Shown here: positions 28,507 through 36,872 of the stretch, in pieces
How the letters are laid out: each line of letters opens with the position of its first letter
Numbering within the stretch: position 1 is the first letter of the stretch
Source of the DNA: JBHJHP01 sp042219855
Lineage (GTDB): Bacteria; Bacteroidota; Bacteroidia; Bacteroidales; UBA5342
Length of the DNA stretch: 64,000 bases
Direction: 5' to 3'
Assembly (NCBI RefSeq): GCF_042219855.1
Contig: NZ_JBHJHP010000003.1
Coordinates: forward strand, 248,001-312,000
Position numbers and translations under genes: made by a program
The notes under the pieces: generated by a model
Told to the model about the DNA's origin: nothing
Database searches by the model: none
What the model saw: only the letters and a program-made list of their open reading frames with translations

Positions 28507-28992
28507 TTACTCCAGGCTCCGGGTGTTGGCAACTTCGCGGTGAAGCTTCCATACGCCATCCCGCTTGTCCTTTTTAAGCACGGCCAGGAAGGTGGCCTTT
28601 AACTCTACGGATTCTCCCTTTGCGTTGGTGTAGTAGGTGGAGCTCATGCCAAAATCGTAGGCCACACTGTCGCTCACCAGCACCGTTTCGGTGGGCCGCA
28701 TCACCAGGCTGTCGTAATGAAATTTACCCTGTGGATTGGCCCGCTGTGTCTTATAGATTCCCCAGTCGCCGCAATCGGGGGTAAGCGACTTTACATCCGG
28801 TGTGGCATACTTGCGTAAATCGCCGTACCGGCCCTCTTTAATGGCCAGCTGAAAGGCGGCCCTGGTCTGTTCAATGGAAGCCAGTTCGGCCTGAACATCC
28901 GGTTTGGGTGACGCCTGTGTTTCTGCTTCTTTTGGTTTCATCTGACACGAAAATAAACTGATCACGAGCATTAAAAGCACTACCTGTTTCAT
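28507..28992 (-). CDS. Lipoprotein with SnoaL/DUF4440-like domain
   Basis: 161 aa. A lipobox (LFSCQ, Cys16) marks a lipoprotein. After a linker, residues about 38-158 look like an NTF2-like DUF4440/SnoaL domain: an initial helix around IEQTRAAFQLAIKEGRYGDL, then strands with VSDSVAYDFGMSSTYYTNA and a final LHREVANTRS. The function is unknown; no catalytic assignment is possible. It is 42 bp upstream of the DHFR-like gene and probably cotranscribed. Confidence 0.65.
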   Translation of the reverse strand: MKQVVLLMLVISLFSCQMKPKEAETQASPKPDVQAELASIEQTRAAFQLAIKEGRYGDLRKYATPDVKSLTPDCGDWGIYKTQRANPQGKFHYDSLVMRPTETVLVSDSVAYDFGMSSTYYTNAKGESVELKATFLAVLKKDKRDGVWKLHREVANTRSLE

Positions 28993-29334
28993 CTGTATAT
29001 CATTTTAAAGGTTATTCGTGTTATTCAATGGCCTGCATCACAGATTCCTGCAACGGACCGGCAGCAGACCGGGAGTTTTTTATACGTGTGACAAGTGGAG
29101 CAGATTTACCCGGGGTTGGGCTGGTACAATACTAACGCTGTAAACGTGCGTATTGTTTAATGTTGTGGAGGGATTGGATTCTGAATTGTAAACGGCAGTA
29201 AAAAACAAAAGGCGGTTACAAAGGGGCTGGCAAGTTTAATAGCCCGGGGAAACGCCTGAAATTTAAGGCGTATTTATGTTAAGCATACCCGTCGTTTTTC
29301 TGCGGTTTATTTCGTGTTCGCATGGGTAAGTTTT
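28993..29334. other. Spacer at the left edge of the cassette-like region
   Basis: 342 bp without a gene. It includes a hairpin ACGCCT...AGGCGT (about 29253-29272) and, just after the S41 peptidase stop, plus-strand GTTCGCATG (29316-29324), which is 7/9 complementary to the CCTGCTAAC box ahead of that gene. If the array model is right, this is the last recombination-like site on this side. No partner box to its left was identified. Confidence 0.35.
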
Positions 29335-30327
29335 TCAATTCCAATATTCGAAATAGTTCAGTATTTGTTCAATCTGGTTTTCTGGTTGCAGATAAAAATC
29401 AGGTGCAATCCCTCGTGAATCAACACCATTTATTTTGAAATCATACACATTAGTTGTTGGATAAACAATATAGAGTGAGTCTTTAATGATTTCATTCACA
29501 CAGACATCTCCAAAATCAACGGCTCCGGCTGTATTTTCTCCAAAGATTTTAACTTTAAAACTTTGTTTAGCACACAGAACAAATTTTTCCGCAGAACTGC
29601 CTGTATTTCTGTCAACAAGAACAGCTACTCTTTTGGGATACGGGTTAACCCCCGATGCGCTATATTCAGTAATGAAGTTATGATGGCTTTTTTGCCAGGG
29701 TGCATCTATAATTTTGTTTTCTTCCTTTTCAGTAAGGGTTCCCATTTTATTCCGTGTTTGATGAGACGCCCAGTTTTCTTTTGTTGCCAATAATTCATAC
29801 CTGCGCGTATACATATCATTTGTAGCAATTAACGGGAGCAGACGTCTGTAAAATAAATTTTTACCCCCGCCATTTCTTCTCAGGTCAATGACAAGGTTTT
29901 CAAAAAGTAACATAGAATCCCTTTCTATGGCACAGTTTAAGAGGCTGTCTAATGCTGCCTGGTTATCGAAATCCGGAATCTTCAGATAGTAGGTATGGGT
30001 ATCAATGGATGCGCATTTAAACGTGTCAGTTGCTATGGGAGCGTTTTTGTAAAAATCGGAGATCGTCAGATACAGGTGTCTGTCTTCAAAAAAATCCATG
30101 TAAAGCTGAATGTTTTGTGCTAAATCAGAGATCGAATTCAGATAGGTGTTTAACAGGTTTGTTTTGAAATAGGTGTAGTAATCCAGCTTTCCATTGCTTA
30201 TATAGTGATATCCGATATAATTCTTTTCAATGATTGATACGGTCTCTTTAAAATATGCATCGTAATTGCTTTGCGGGAAGCCGGAAAGGTGAATGACAAG
30301 GAATATAACCAGTAAAAAATATCTCAT
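29335..30327 (-). CDS. S41-family (tail-specific) peptidase
   Basis: 330 aa with a signal peptide (MRYFLLVIFLVIHLSGFPQ). The C-terminal half is an S41 core: NLVIDLRRNGGGKNLFY (about 143-159), the catalytic serine region VLVDRNTGSSAEKFVLCAK, and a GENTAGAVDFGD loop. No PDZ domain is visible, as in many short Bacteroidota S41 proteins. Periplasmic or surface protease with unknown targets. It is the last unit of the cassette-like run; a 9-nt box CCTGCTAAC precedes it at 30345. Confidence 0.82.
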   Translation of the reverse strand: MRYFLLVIFLVIHLSGFPQSNYDAYFKETVSIIEKNYIGYHYISNGKLDYYTYFKTNLLNTYLNSISDLAQNIQLYMDFFEDRHLYLTISDFYKNAPIATDTFKCASIDTHTYYLKIPDFDNQAALDSLLNCAIERDSMLLFENLVIDLRRNGGGKNLFYRRLLPLIATNDMYTRRYELLATKENWASHQTRNKMGTLTEKEENKIIDAPWQKSHHNFITEYSASGVNPYPKRVAVLVDRNTGSSAEKFVLCAKQSFKVKIFGENTAGAVDFGDVCVNEIIKDSLYIVYPTTNVYDFKINGVDSRGIAPDFYLQPENQIEQILNYFEYWN

Positions 30328-30344
30328 ATGTTTTTGATTTTATG

Positions 30345-30480
30345 CCTGCTAACGATCACCTGTATATGGTGTAACCGATTGCGGGCTACTTTCCTGTCAA
30401 ACTGCAAGAAAGTTGAAGCGGGCTAAAAACCTTGATATTTAAGACATTGCCTGCCATTACTTTTACAAAATGTTGTGCGT
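30345..30480 (-). repeat. attC-like palindromic site between SPARTA and S41 units
   Basis: In gene direction it opens with R''-like ACGCACAAC (30480-30472), 8/9 complementary to the GTTGTACGT box that opens the SPARTA unit at 33461, and closes with GTTAGCAGG (30353-30345), which opens the S41 unit. Internal arms ACTTTC/GAAAGT and two GCGGGCTA copies give a folded structure. The opening 70 bp resemble the site at 41738-41920. Confidence 0.6.
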
Positions 30481-30497
30481 TCGTGCTTTATTTTCAA

Positions 30498-32027
30498 TTA
30501 AATATAATATCTAAAAGGCAATGCTGGTCTTAAATCATCAATTTTTCCAGCTGTAAGGATTTCTCCAATCACATTTGCAAATTTTAATGTAACTGGTAAT
30601 CCATCACCATATTTACAAGTATTGTAATTTAACTTAGTTAATGCCAAAATATCAGAACAAACAGTTTCAATTTTAATATTTCCTTTTCCTCGAACTAATT
30701 TAATAGTCAAAGGATTTGGAGTTTCCATACCTAAAGGTTGTTGTATTCTCGGAATAAAACCTTTTGTCCATAAATATGCATTATTTCTATTTTTCACATA
30801 AAAACTTCCTCGTAAGATTGGGAAATTTTTATCACGATAAAGCTTAAATACTTTTTCATCTTTTATTGTTACACCAACAAGCGAAATATTATGATTATCA
30901 ACTGCCTCACAAAATCCATCCCATTCTTCATTGTCAAATTGAGTCTTCCCATGAATAAAAATTTCTTTTGGCAAATTCTTGTCATTCGAATTGGTAAATG
31001 CTTTTAATGCTTTGGTTAAAAGGTCAAAAGCAGCATCCTTTGTTAGATGATATTCTTTTGTGTCTTCATTATACCATGGTCCGACTGCTCCTTTAAAAAC
31101 CATTCCATCTCCACTATCTAAAAACATTTGAGCAGCGCAGCACGCATATTTACTATTTATTTGCCTTTCATCAATTTTGAACACTAAACCAATATAACAG
31201 ACATTTTTTCTTATACTTCCCAATTTCCAAGGCAAACCACCAACTTTATAGTAAACCGATGTTGCAATATTCCATGCAATATCTGTCTCCATTGTAGATA
31301 AATCTCTTTTGGGCTTTCCATTTTTGTTTAAGTAGGGATACTCATTATAAGCAATTGTTGACTCTCTTATTATTTGTGTTAGAATTTCGTGTTTTAGCAA
31401 TTTTAATTTCAATTGATTATGAAAATGATTTTCGTAATCATAGCATTCTTTTAATTTCACATAGTCAGGGTCAATGTCATCAAATAAACCTTTATTTTTT
31501 TGTGCATACTTGTCTTTTATCCCAATTTTAATTGTATCAGCAGCTGACTTTGATTTTATACGCCCATATAAATAAACGTCATCAGGGATGACTACAAACC
31601 AGAGGTTTACAGGCGGTCTATCATCATCATGCCTATAATCGACTAAACTATTTACATATAAATCAACCATGTTTGCGACTCTAACATGTTTGTCTGAATA
31701 CCTATAAAAAAGCTTTAACTTTTCTTCTTCAACTTCTAATTCTATGGTTGAATTTAGATTTATAGTAATTCCAAAAATTGACTCAAAACCAGGATAAATT
31801 GGTTTTGAAACATCTTTCTTTAAAGGAAAGATTGGTTTCATGAATTTACCAATCCAAGTTCTCATTCTTTTAATGCCTATAGGAGTACCAATTATTCCAA
31901 TCGTAAAGTTATTTATCTTGTCTTTATTAAACGGTCCAAATAAAGAAAGACCATCACGAGGGTCAACTACTTTTTGATTATAGTTAAACAACAAAAAAGG
32001 TTCTTTTATGTGGCTAAGTTTAGGCAT
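30498..32027 (-). CDS. Short prokaryotic Argonaute (SPARTA subunit)
   Basis: 509 aa from the ATG at 32027 (MPKLSHIKEPF); an ATG four codons earlier is possible. Sequence and length match the short pAgo class with MID and PIWI domains only: DPRDGLSLFGPF (22-33), GIIGTPIGIKRM, FHNQLKLKLLKHEI, a PIWI stretch with NSKYACCAAQMFLDSGDGM, and the C-terminal GEILTAGKIDDLRPALPFRYYI. It closely resembles, from memory, the Maribacter and Crenotalea proteins. Family knowledge: the PIWI site is inactive, and guide-RNA/target-DNA binding activates the TIR partner. The start overlaps the TIR-APAZ stop in the 8-nt sequence ATGCCTAA. Confidence 0.93.
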   Translation of the reverse strand: MPKLSHIKEPFLLFNYNQKVVDPRDGLSLFGPFNKDKINNFTIGIIGTPIGIKRMRTWIGKFMKPIFPLKKDVSKPIYPGFESIFGITINLNSTIELEVEEEKLKLFYRYSDKHVRVANMVDLYVNSLVDYRHDDDRPPVNLWFVVIPDDVYLYGRIKSKSAADTIKIGIKDKYAQKNKGLFDDIDPDYVKLKECYDYENHFHNQLKLKLLKHEILTQIIRESTIAYNEYPYLNKNGKPKRDLSTMETDIAWNIATSVYYKVGGLPWKLGSIRKNVCYIGLVFKIDERQINSKYACCAAQMFLDSGDGMVFKGAVGPWYNEDTKEYHLTKDAAFDLLTKALKAFTNSNDKNLPKEIFIHGKTQFDNEEWDGFCEAVDNHNISLVGVTIKDEKVFKLYRDKNFPILRGSFYVKNRNNAYLWTKGFIPRIQQPLGMETPNPLTIKLVRGKGNIKIETVCSDILALTKLNYNTCKYGDGLPVTLKFANVIGEILTAGKIDDLRPALPFRYYI

Positions 32028-33399
32028 CGTCAGTTGCATTATCTAATTCTTGATAATATTCTTCTTCATCAAGATAACTATCAATTGGCATTAATCTTTT
32101 TTCATCATTTGGCTCTTCATAACCAAAGTTAGCGTTGAAGAGTATTGGAGTTGTTGAAAGTTCAATTGTTTCTGATTCTGCAACAATTACGGACATTTTA
32201 GAATTATCAGTATTTGAAAGTGATGATAAGAAGGCTAAAAGCTTATTTCGCCATTCCTTATTATACATGGTTTTTCCTTTCCTTCTTCTTGCACTGTGCA
32301 TTTTTTTATTATCATCCCATGCTTTTTCCCCATCTGAAGTAAAAATGATATGATTTTTTAAACTTATGCAAAACTCGGGGCTAAGTAATGTTTTAAAGCT
32401 AATTGCAAAATGCCAGAAATCTTCATAATATTTGCCTGTCACGCCAATATTATGTGTATTTGCACCAACGTTAAATGAGCCTTTAACTCTTTCTTCTTCT
32501 TTATGCTCAAAATAATAGCATTTTGAATTTGATAATTCGTACTCTTGTAAATCCAAGCTTTGTAAATACATGTCAAAACATGTGTTCACAAGTCTTACAA
32601 GTAATCTCCTAAAATCATGATAGGTTGGAAATTCATCATCTTCGTACCAGTCGAACGCATCACTTGTGTTCTTTTGGATTATTTCAGATGGAGTTACTTC
32701 AAAACCTTTATCTGTTAGATAATAATCAAGACTTTTTTGAAATGAAACAATTATATTTCCATGCCTGTAAGCTGGATAAACCATGTTGTTTTTCAACACC
32801 TCTGCAGCTTGTTTTTCGTTCTGGAATTTATAAAAATAAATTGTCGAAGGTAGTCGTGGGATTTTAATCCAGTTAGAATAAAAAGTGTCATTTAATTTTT
32901 TATCAATACCTGACCAGTTTGTGTAAACATTTTCATACCAGTCAGATAGAGGCGTTGCACTTTCATTATTTTTAGGAACATTATCGTTCCCAAGTTTTTT
33001 TAGAAGTCTTTTTAAACCTGTTGCCCAATTATTTTCAAAAATTACAATGTTTCTTCGGTTAAGTCCTATTCTGGCATTGAAAGGTGCTTTGTCTATTTTG
33101 ACAGGAATAATAAAATCTTTTAGGTTTAATTGTTTCTCAATGCTCTTGCATTGTTCCCACTCATCTAAAACTCCTGCTTTTTCAAAAGTGATATCTGAAA
33201 CTACAAGTATGTATTTAATTGTTTGTTTTTCAAGAAAATCTTGCAAACTTTTCCAATAATCAGCTTCGCCACCAATAAGAAAAGATAAATCACATTCACA
33301 TTTATAACCTTCGCCAATTAATTTCGACTGTAACCATAAAGTAAACTCATTATCCTCAGGTGTGGCATGTCCAATAAATATTGTATCTCGATTACTCAA
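32020..33399 (-). CDS. TIR-APAZ NADase effector (SPARTA subunit)
   Basis: 459 aa. The start is TTG at 33399; no ATG or GTG gives the right N-terminus (SNRDTIFIGHATPEDNEF). Residues 1-145 are a TIR domain with the probable catalytic Glu at GVLDEW (Glu80, aligned with the Glu of the Maribacter protein). Residues about 165-459 are the APAZ region, including HSARRRKGKTMYNKEWRNKL and ILFNANFGYEEP. In characterised SPARTA systems, recognition of invading DNA drives oligomerisation and NAD(P)+ hydrolysis, killing the infected cell. The acidic tail is typical. By eye the codons are more A+T-rich than core genes in this window. Confidence 0.93.
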   Translation of the reverse strand: MSNRDTIFIGHATPEDNEFTLWLQSKLIGEGYKCECDLSFLIGGEADYWKSLQDFLEKQTIKYILVVSDITFEKAGVLDEWEQCKSIEKQLNLKDFIIPVKIDKAPFNARIGLNRRNIVIFENNWATGLKRLLKKLGNDNVPKNNESATPLSDWYENVYTNWSGIDKKLNDTFYSNWIKIPRLPSTIYFYKFQNEKQAAEVLKNNMVYPAYRHGNIIVSFQKSLDYYLTDKGFEVTPSEIIQKNTSDAFDWYEDDEFPTYHDFRRLLVRLVNTCFDMYLQSLDLQEYELSNSKCYYFEHKEEERVKGSFNVGANTHNIGVTGKYYEDFWHFAISFKTLLSPEFCISLKNHIIFTSDGEKAWDDNKKMHSARRRKGKTMYNKEWRNKLLAFLSSLSNTDNSKMSVIVAESETIELSTTPILFNANFGYEEPNDEKRLMPIDSYLDEEEYYQELDNATDDA

Positions 33400-33452
33400 T
33401 TTTCTTGTTCTTTATTTACTGTTTAAATTTAGCAGAAATGTTTTTTTGCATG

Positions 33453-33587
33453 ACGTACAACGGTTGGTGTAAGTTTTTGTAGCGGATTCTCGGAGTGATT
33501 TCCAGTCCGGCAGGACGGAAATTGATGCGAGAATCTGCACCCCGCACACCACCGAACCCGCTATAAAATTTACACATTGTTGGCAGC
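33453..33587 (-). repeat. attC-like palindromic site between membrane-protein and SPARTA units
   Basis: In gene direction it opens with R'' GCTGCCAAC (33587-33579) and closes with R' GTTGTACGT (33461-33453). R'' is a perfect complement of GTTGGCAGC that opens the membrane-protein unit at 34270, and the match extends to 12 of 13 nt. The interior is strongly palindromic: GATTCTCG/CGAGAATC, GATTTCC/GGAAAT and GTCC/GGAC around a CGGCA centre, with outer arms related to AACAATGTGTAA. Confidence 0.7.
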
Positions 33588-33595
33588 AGTTTTTT

Positions 33596-34249
33596 TCATT
33601 TCCAAAAAATAATAAATGTTATCATGCTTAATAAAATCCATATAATTTGCCATTTAAAAGATATCCATGAAAATCGTCCAAGGATAAGCGCTCTTTCTCT
33701 TAATTTTAAGAATTTTTCATGCCTCTTTTCTTTGTTTTCTATATCTACGTTGTCTAAGAAATAGTTTTCATTGGTAATGGTCACTAAAAATGTAAGAAGT
33801 AAATTGAAATGGAATTTTGGAAATTTCATTTTTTTCTTGATGTCAATGTAATCGTCAGGTAGTTCATCGTCATAATTGTGTTTCAGAGAATATGCTTTAA
33901 TCCTGACAGTATTAATGTGTCTTGTTAATCTAAGGTCGTAAAGTCTTGACAACATTGTCAGAGTCCCAGAAAACAATGATAAAAATGCAAAGATTAAGGA
34001 GATTACTAAAGTCGTTGGTTTTATTTGTATTTGTCTCCAATCAAGTGTGAAATGTAATTCGGAATATAAGTCAATTTCCTTAACAAGGTATCCAAAAATA
34101 GCAAAGCCAATTAATATGAAGAAATTGTTCGCATTTCCAAATTGAGATAATGTTTGACCTGCCCAGAAACGGTGTCGTTCTCGATAATCAATTTTCTTAT
34201 AATTGATTTCGTCTTTGTTCGGAGAATTTATAGTGTCTTCAGTTTCCAT
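33596..34249 (-). CDS. Membrane protein of unknown function
   Basis: 217 aa starting at the ATG at 34249 (METEDTINSPNKDE). Upstream codons of the open frame run into the cassette-start box at 34262-34270, so the shorter start is preferred. Two transmembrane helices lie near 43-57 and 79-100, a soluble charged region of about 90 residues follows, and a last helix occupies 197-216 (WQIIWILLSMITFIIFW). The layout recalls two-helix SLATT-type effectors but has a third helix and no family I can name. It is a single-gene unit next to SPARTA. Confidence 0.75.
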   Translation of the reverse strand: METEDTINSPNKDEINYKKIDYRERHRFWAGQTLSQFGNANNFFILIGFAIFGYLVKEIDLYSELHFTLDWRQIQIKPTTLVISLIFAFLSLFSGTLTMLSRLYDLRLTRHINTVRIKAYSLKHNYDDELPDDYIDIKKKMKFPKFHFNLLLTFLVTITNENYFLDNVDIENKEKRHEKFLKLRERALILGRFSWISFKWQIIWILLSMITFIIFWK

Positions 34250-34563
34250 TTTTTCAAAATTGCTGCCAACTAGCATATATACCGTCAATTCTTCGGCTTA
34301 TTGTATGTATTTGGGGTGTAAAACCGACGGTTATCTGATCTGTTTTTAGTATTATTTTCAAAAAATTTTGCATGTCAGGTTATATCAGAGCGTATCAAAA
34401 GGATACAGGTTCTTTTCAATTTTGGTGAGACTAAAATACATAAAAAAGTGATACAAAGGACAAAAGGGTGAGGCAAATATTAAACATACCCGGTAAAGGT
34501 TGTTTTTGGTATTTATAAGCAACTTTAAATGGCAATGCCGGAAATGCCACCCAGCAGCGCGAT

Positions 34564-34677
34564 ATGAAATTTGAAGAACTGGTGGAGTGGGTAACAGACG
34601 ATGTGGTCATCGCCGGTATTGCACCGGCCGGTCAGTCCCGGCTTCCTGAAAAACCTGGCATTGTATTTCCGTCGTAG
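34564..34677 (+). other. 37-codon reading frame conserved between repeat copies
   Basis: It encodes MKFEELVEWVTDDVVIAGIA followed by PAGQSRLPEKPGIVFPS. A +1 shift near codon 25 would give PGFLKNLALYFRRRVDVLF before a stop, which looks more protein-like, so the frame may be the relic of a slightly longer small protein. Whether it is translated is unknown. Confidence 0.3.
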
Positions 34678-34702
34678 GGTAGACGTGTTATTTTGATTTA
34701 CG

Positions 34703-34740
34703 ACAAACCGGTTTTCCTTAGGAAAGGCCGGTTTGTTTTT
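34703..34740 (+). terminator. Terminator-like hairpin at the end of repeat copy 1
   Basis: ACAAACCGG (34703-34711) pairs with CCGGTTTGT (34728-34736), with inner TTCC/GGAA pairs, and is followed by TTTTT. Copy 2 keeps ACCGG/CCGGT and a shorter T run. Confidence 0.65.
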
Positions 34741-34879
34741 GGGGCGAAACAGTTATATCCAATGTAAAGGGTTGTGGTTTTCCAACTTACCTGGCGGTAT
34801 CTGAAAAAATCTCAATAATTTCATTTTTTTTGTTTATGCACCATTTTATCTTTTGAGCATATATTTTTACTAATTAATT

Positions 34880-36607
34880 TTATTTTTCAATAACTCGCTT
34901 ACATTCAATTTGTTTTCCGAATTGATAAAGTACTAGCTTATCAATTTTTTGATGAATATTTTCCTTAAACTCTATAGCAGCATCAACACCATTTACTTTG
35001 AAAAGGACATCAGTCTTTGGGATAAGTTCATATTGATTTTGTCCGGTAACCTGAAGTAAAAGTTTCCCGGAGTTTGTCGTAATTGTTATAAAGGTTTGTT
35101 GGTTAAGTTGATAATCGCCTTCATATAATTTCAATATTTCTGGTTTAACAGAAATAGCAGGCATTGTTTCTATCGGAGCATTTTTTTCCAATATTATTTT
35201 TGATGTACCGTCCATTTTTGATTCTACCATTTTTTCAATTTCAAGTTTTTTATTCCGCATGAAACTAATGGAAACATCCAAACCACTTATGTAAAAACTA
35301 TCAATAGCATATGGAACAAGTTCAAAGGTATTTCCAACAGTTTTTGCAAATAATTTTCCCTCATTTTCATCGATTTCAAGTACTGTTTTTTCGTTTTTAT
35401 ATACCCCTTCATATTCTTCTAAAGCAACCTTTTCCACATTGATAGCTTTTATTTTTTCAAATGGTTTACCAAGTACTGTTGCCGCAATATTCCTCGATAA
35501 TACAGCAGAATGTGTCCCTTCAACATTTGAAAGAACACAAACAAATATTTTTTCACCTGGGATATACTGTATAGATGATGAGTATCCATTTATCCCACCG
35601 GTATGTCCTACAGCTTTTGCACCCTGTATTTCGTTAATGAAAAATCCCAGTCCATACTGACAGGGTTCACCTGTTTTTAATATAGTTGGCTGACACATCA
35701 TTTCCAACGTTTCAGGATTTATAAATTCAGTATTAAATAGTTTGGCATAAAAATTATGTAAATCTGCGGTTGTTGAATAAATTGCACCGACAGAATATGC
35801 AAGAGACATGCTAATGTAATCCGCATAGATTATTGTATTATTATCAATTTTATAGCCTGTCGCTTTTTTCTTAATTATTTCAGCATTACTACCGTAATAT
35901 GTGTGCTTTAAACCAAAGGGCTCAAAAATATTTTCTTCTAAAAATTTTTGATATGTTTTTTGTGTTACCTGTTGAATAATATAGCCCAGTATGAAATACC
36001 CTGAGTTGCTATAACTCCATTGTGTGCCTGGTTCAAATTCAAGTGGTGCTTTTTTTATTTCCTCAATTACTTCGTTTGGGGTATAATCTTTATACTTTCC
36101 ATTTTTACCACTAAATTTCTGTAACTTTTCAAAACTGATAATGCCGGACGTGTGTCGTAGGAGATTTTCGATTGTAATATTATCACCTTGAGGATAGTCT
36201 TTAATATATTTTGAAATTTTATCGTCTAAAGAAACCCTTCCTTCTTCTATTAATTTTATTATTGAAATGGCGGTGAACTGTTTTGTAATTGAACCAATTC
36301 CAAGTATTATATCGTTTTGCATTGGAACTTCAAATTCAACATTGGCAAGTCCAAAAGCATTTTGATATATGATTTCCCCTGCTTTAGCGACCAAAATTGA
36401 GCTTCCGATATTTTTATCGGGAACATATTCTGAATAATTGCTTGCAATTTTGTCAGAAAGTGTGGACTCTTTTTGATTTTTTAATTCCTGTGCATATAGT
36501 TTAAAACTATAATTTAATACACAAAGAATGAGTAGTATTTGAGAAACAAAATTTTTCGTTTTTTTATTGGCTATTTTAATCACGTTTATATTGTTTAAAA
36601 TATTCAT
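34880..36607 (-). CDS. Serine hydrolase, class C beta-lactamase family
   Basis: 575 aa from the ATG at 36607 (MNILNNINVIKIANKK); 12 more codons are open upstream. A membrane/signal segment (about 21-38, FVSQILLILCVLNYSFKLY) precedes the catalytic domain. The SxxK box is in ILGIGSITKQFTA, the YxN-like box in WSYSNSGYFILGYI and the third box in AVGHTGGINGYSSS. Residues about 385-575 are two extension domains of DUF3471 or lipocalin type. It probably acts on peptides or esters in the periplasm. It overlaps the winged-helix regulator gene by 32 bp, so the two are cotranscribed and the regulator may control it. Confidence 0.85.
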   Translation of the reverse strand: MNILNNINVIKIANKKTKNFVSQILLILCVLNYSFKLYAQELKNQKESTLSDKIASNYSEYVPDKNIGSSILVAKAGEIIYQNAFGLANVEFEVPMQNDIILGIGSITKQFTAISIIKLIEEGRVSLDDKISKYIKDYPQGDNITIENLLRHTSGIISFEKLQKFSGKNGKYKDYTPNEVIEEIKKAPLEFEPGTQWSYSNSGYFILGYIIQQVTQKTYQKFLEENIFEPFGLKHTYYGSNAEIIKKKATGYKIDNNTIIYADYISMSLAYSVGAIYSTTADLHNFYAKLFNTEFINPETLEMMCQPTILKTGEPCQYGLGFFINEIQGAKAVGHTGGINGYSSSIQYIPGEKIFVCVLSNVEGTHSAVLSRNIAATVLGKPFEKIKAINVEKVALEEYEGVYKNEKTVLEIDENEGKLFAKTVGNTFELVPYAIDSFYISGLDVSISFMRNKKLEIEKMVESKMDGTSKIILEKNAPIETMPAISVKPEILKLYEGDYQLNQQTFITITTNSGKLLLQVTGQNQYELIPKTDVLFKVNGVDAAIEFKENIHQKIDKLVLYQFGKQIECKRVIEK

Positions 36608-36872
36608 CAATTGAATTGACGTAAATCTCATAGGCATCAACACCCTTTTGGGTAATCCCGCAGGTAGTCAAAGGATAATTTCCTTTAAATGATTTCTTCA
36701 CCTCAATATATCCAGCCTCTTTTAACTTGCTCATTTGAAAGCTTAGATTTCCTTTTGTGGTATTAATATTTTCAAGTAAATAACTAAAATCAGCATTTTT
36801 TACTCCTATCAAGATGGACATAATCGCTAATCTGACCTGTGAATGTAAAAGTGGGTCTAAATCTTTGAACAT
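36576..36872 (-). CDS. Winged-helix transcriptional regulator (HTH_34/ArsR-like)
   Basis: 98 aa, a single winged helix-turn-helix domain of the type usually annotated 'transcriptional regulator' or HTH_34: LHSQVRLAIMSILIG (about 9-23), recognition helix around TTKGNLSFQMSKLKEAGYIEV (the long helix is 39-54) and the wing with KSFKGNYPLTTCGITQKG. Probably a dimeric repressor of its own operon. Its gene overlaps the 6-helix membrane protein gene upstream (16 bp) and the serine hydrolase downstream (32 bp). A 30-bp palindrome at the promoter is the likely operator. Confidence 0.88.
   Translation of the reverse strand: MFKDLDPLLHSQVRLAIMSILIGVKNADFSYLLENINTTKGNLSFQMSKLKEAGYIEVKKSFKGNYPLTTCGITQKGVDAYEIYVNSIDEYFKQYKRD

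Larger units (their letters stand above)
34286..34746 (+). repeat. 461-bp dispersed repeat, copy 1
   Basis: It shares its full length with 37673-38133 and part with 42758-43096. It carries a 37-codon plus-strand frame (34564-34677, starting MKFEELVEWVTDD) that differs from copy 2 at only 2 of 114 bases, whereas the flank upstream is visibly more divergent. It ends with a terminator-like hairpin. The left end folds into a hairpin around TTCTTCGGCTTA. Confidence 0.8.
34262..34760 (-). repeat. Long spacer with boundary boxes, containing repeat copy 1
   Basis: In gene direction it opens with GGATATAAC (34760-34752) and closes with GTTGGCAGC (34270-34262), the start box of the membrane-protein unit. 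The opening box is 7/9 complementary to a candidate box at 37625-37633 upstream of the regulator operon. Nearly all of the interior is the 461-bp repeat. The right boundary is tentative. Confidence 0.45.

Noticed and set aside
34262..34288. Longer start for the 33596-34249 membrane protein
   Set aside because: The upstream codons overlap the GTTGGCAGC boundary box, so the downstream ATG giving METEDT is preferred.
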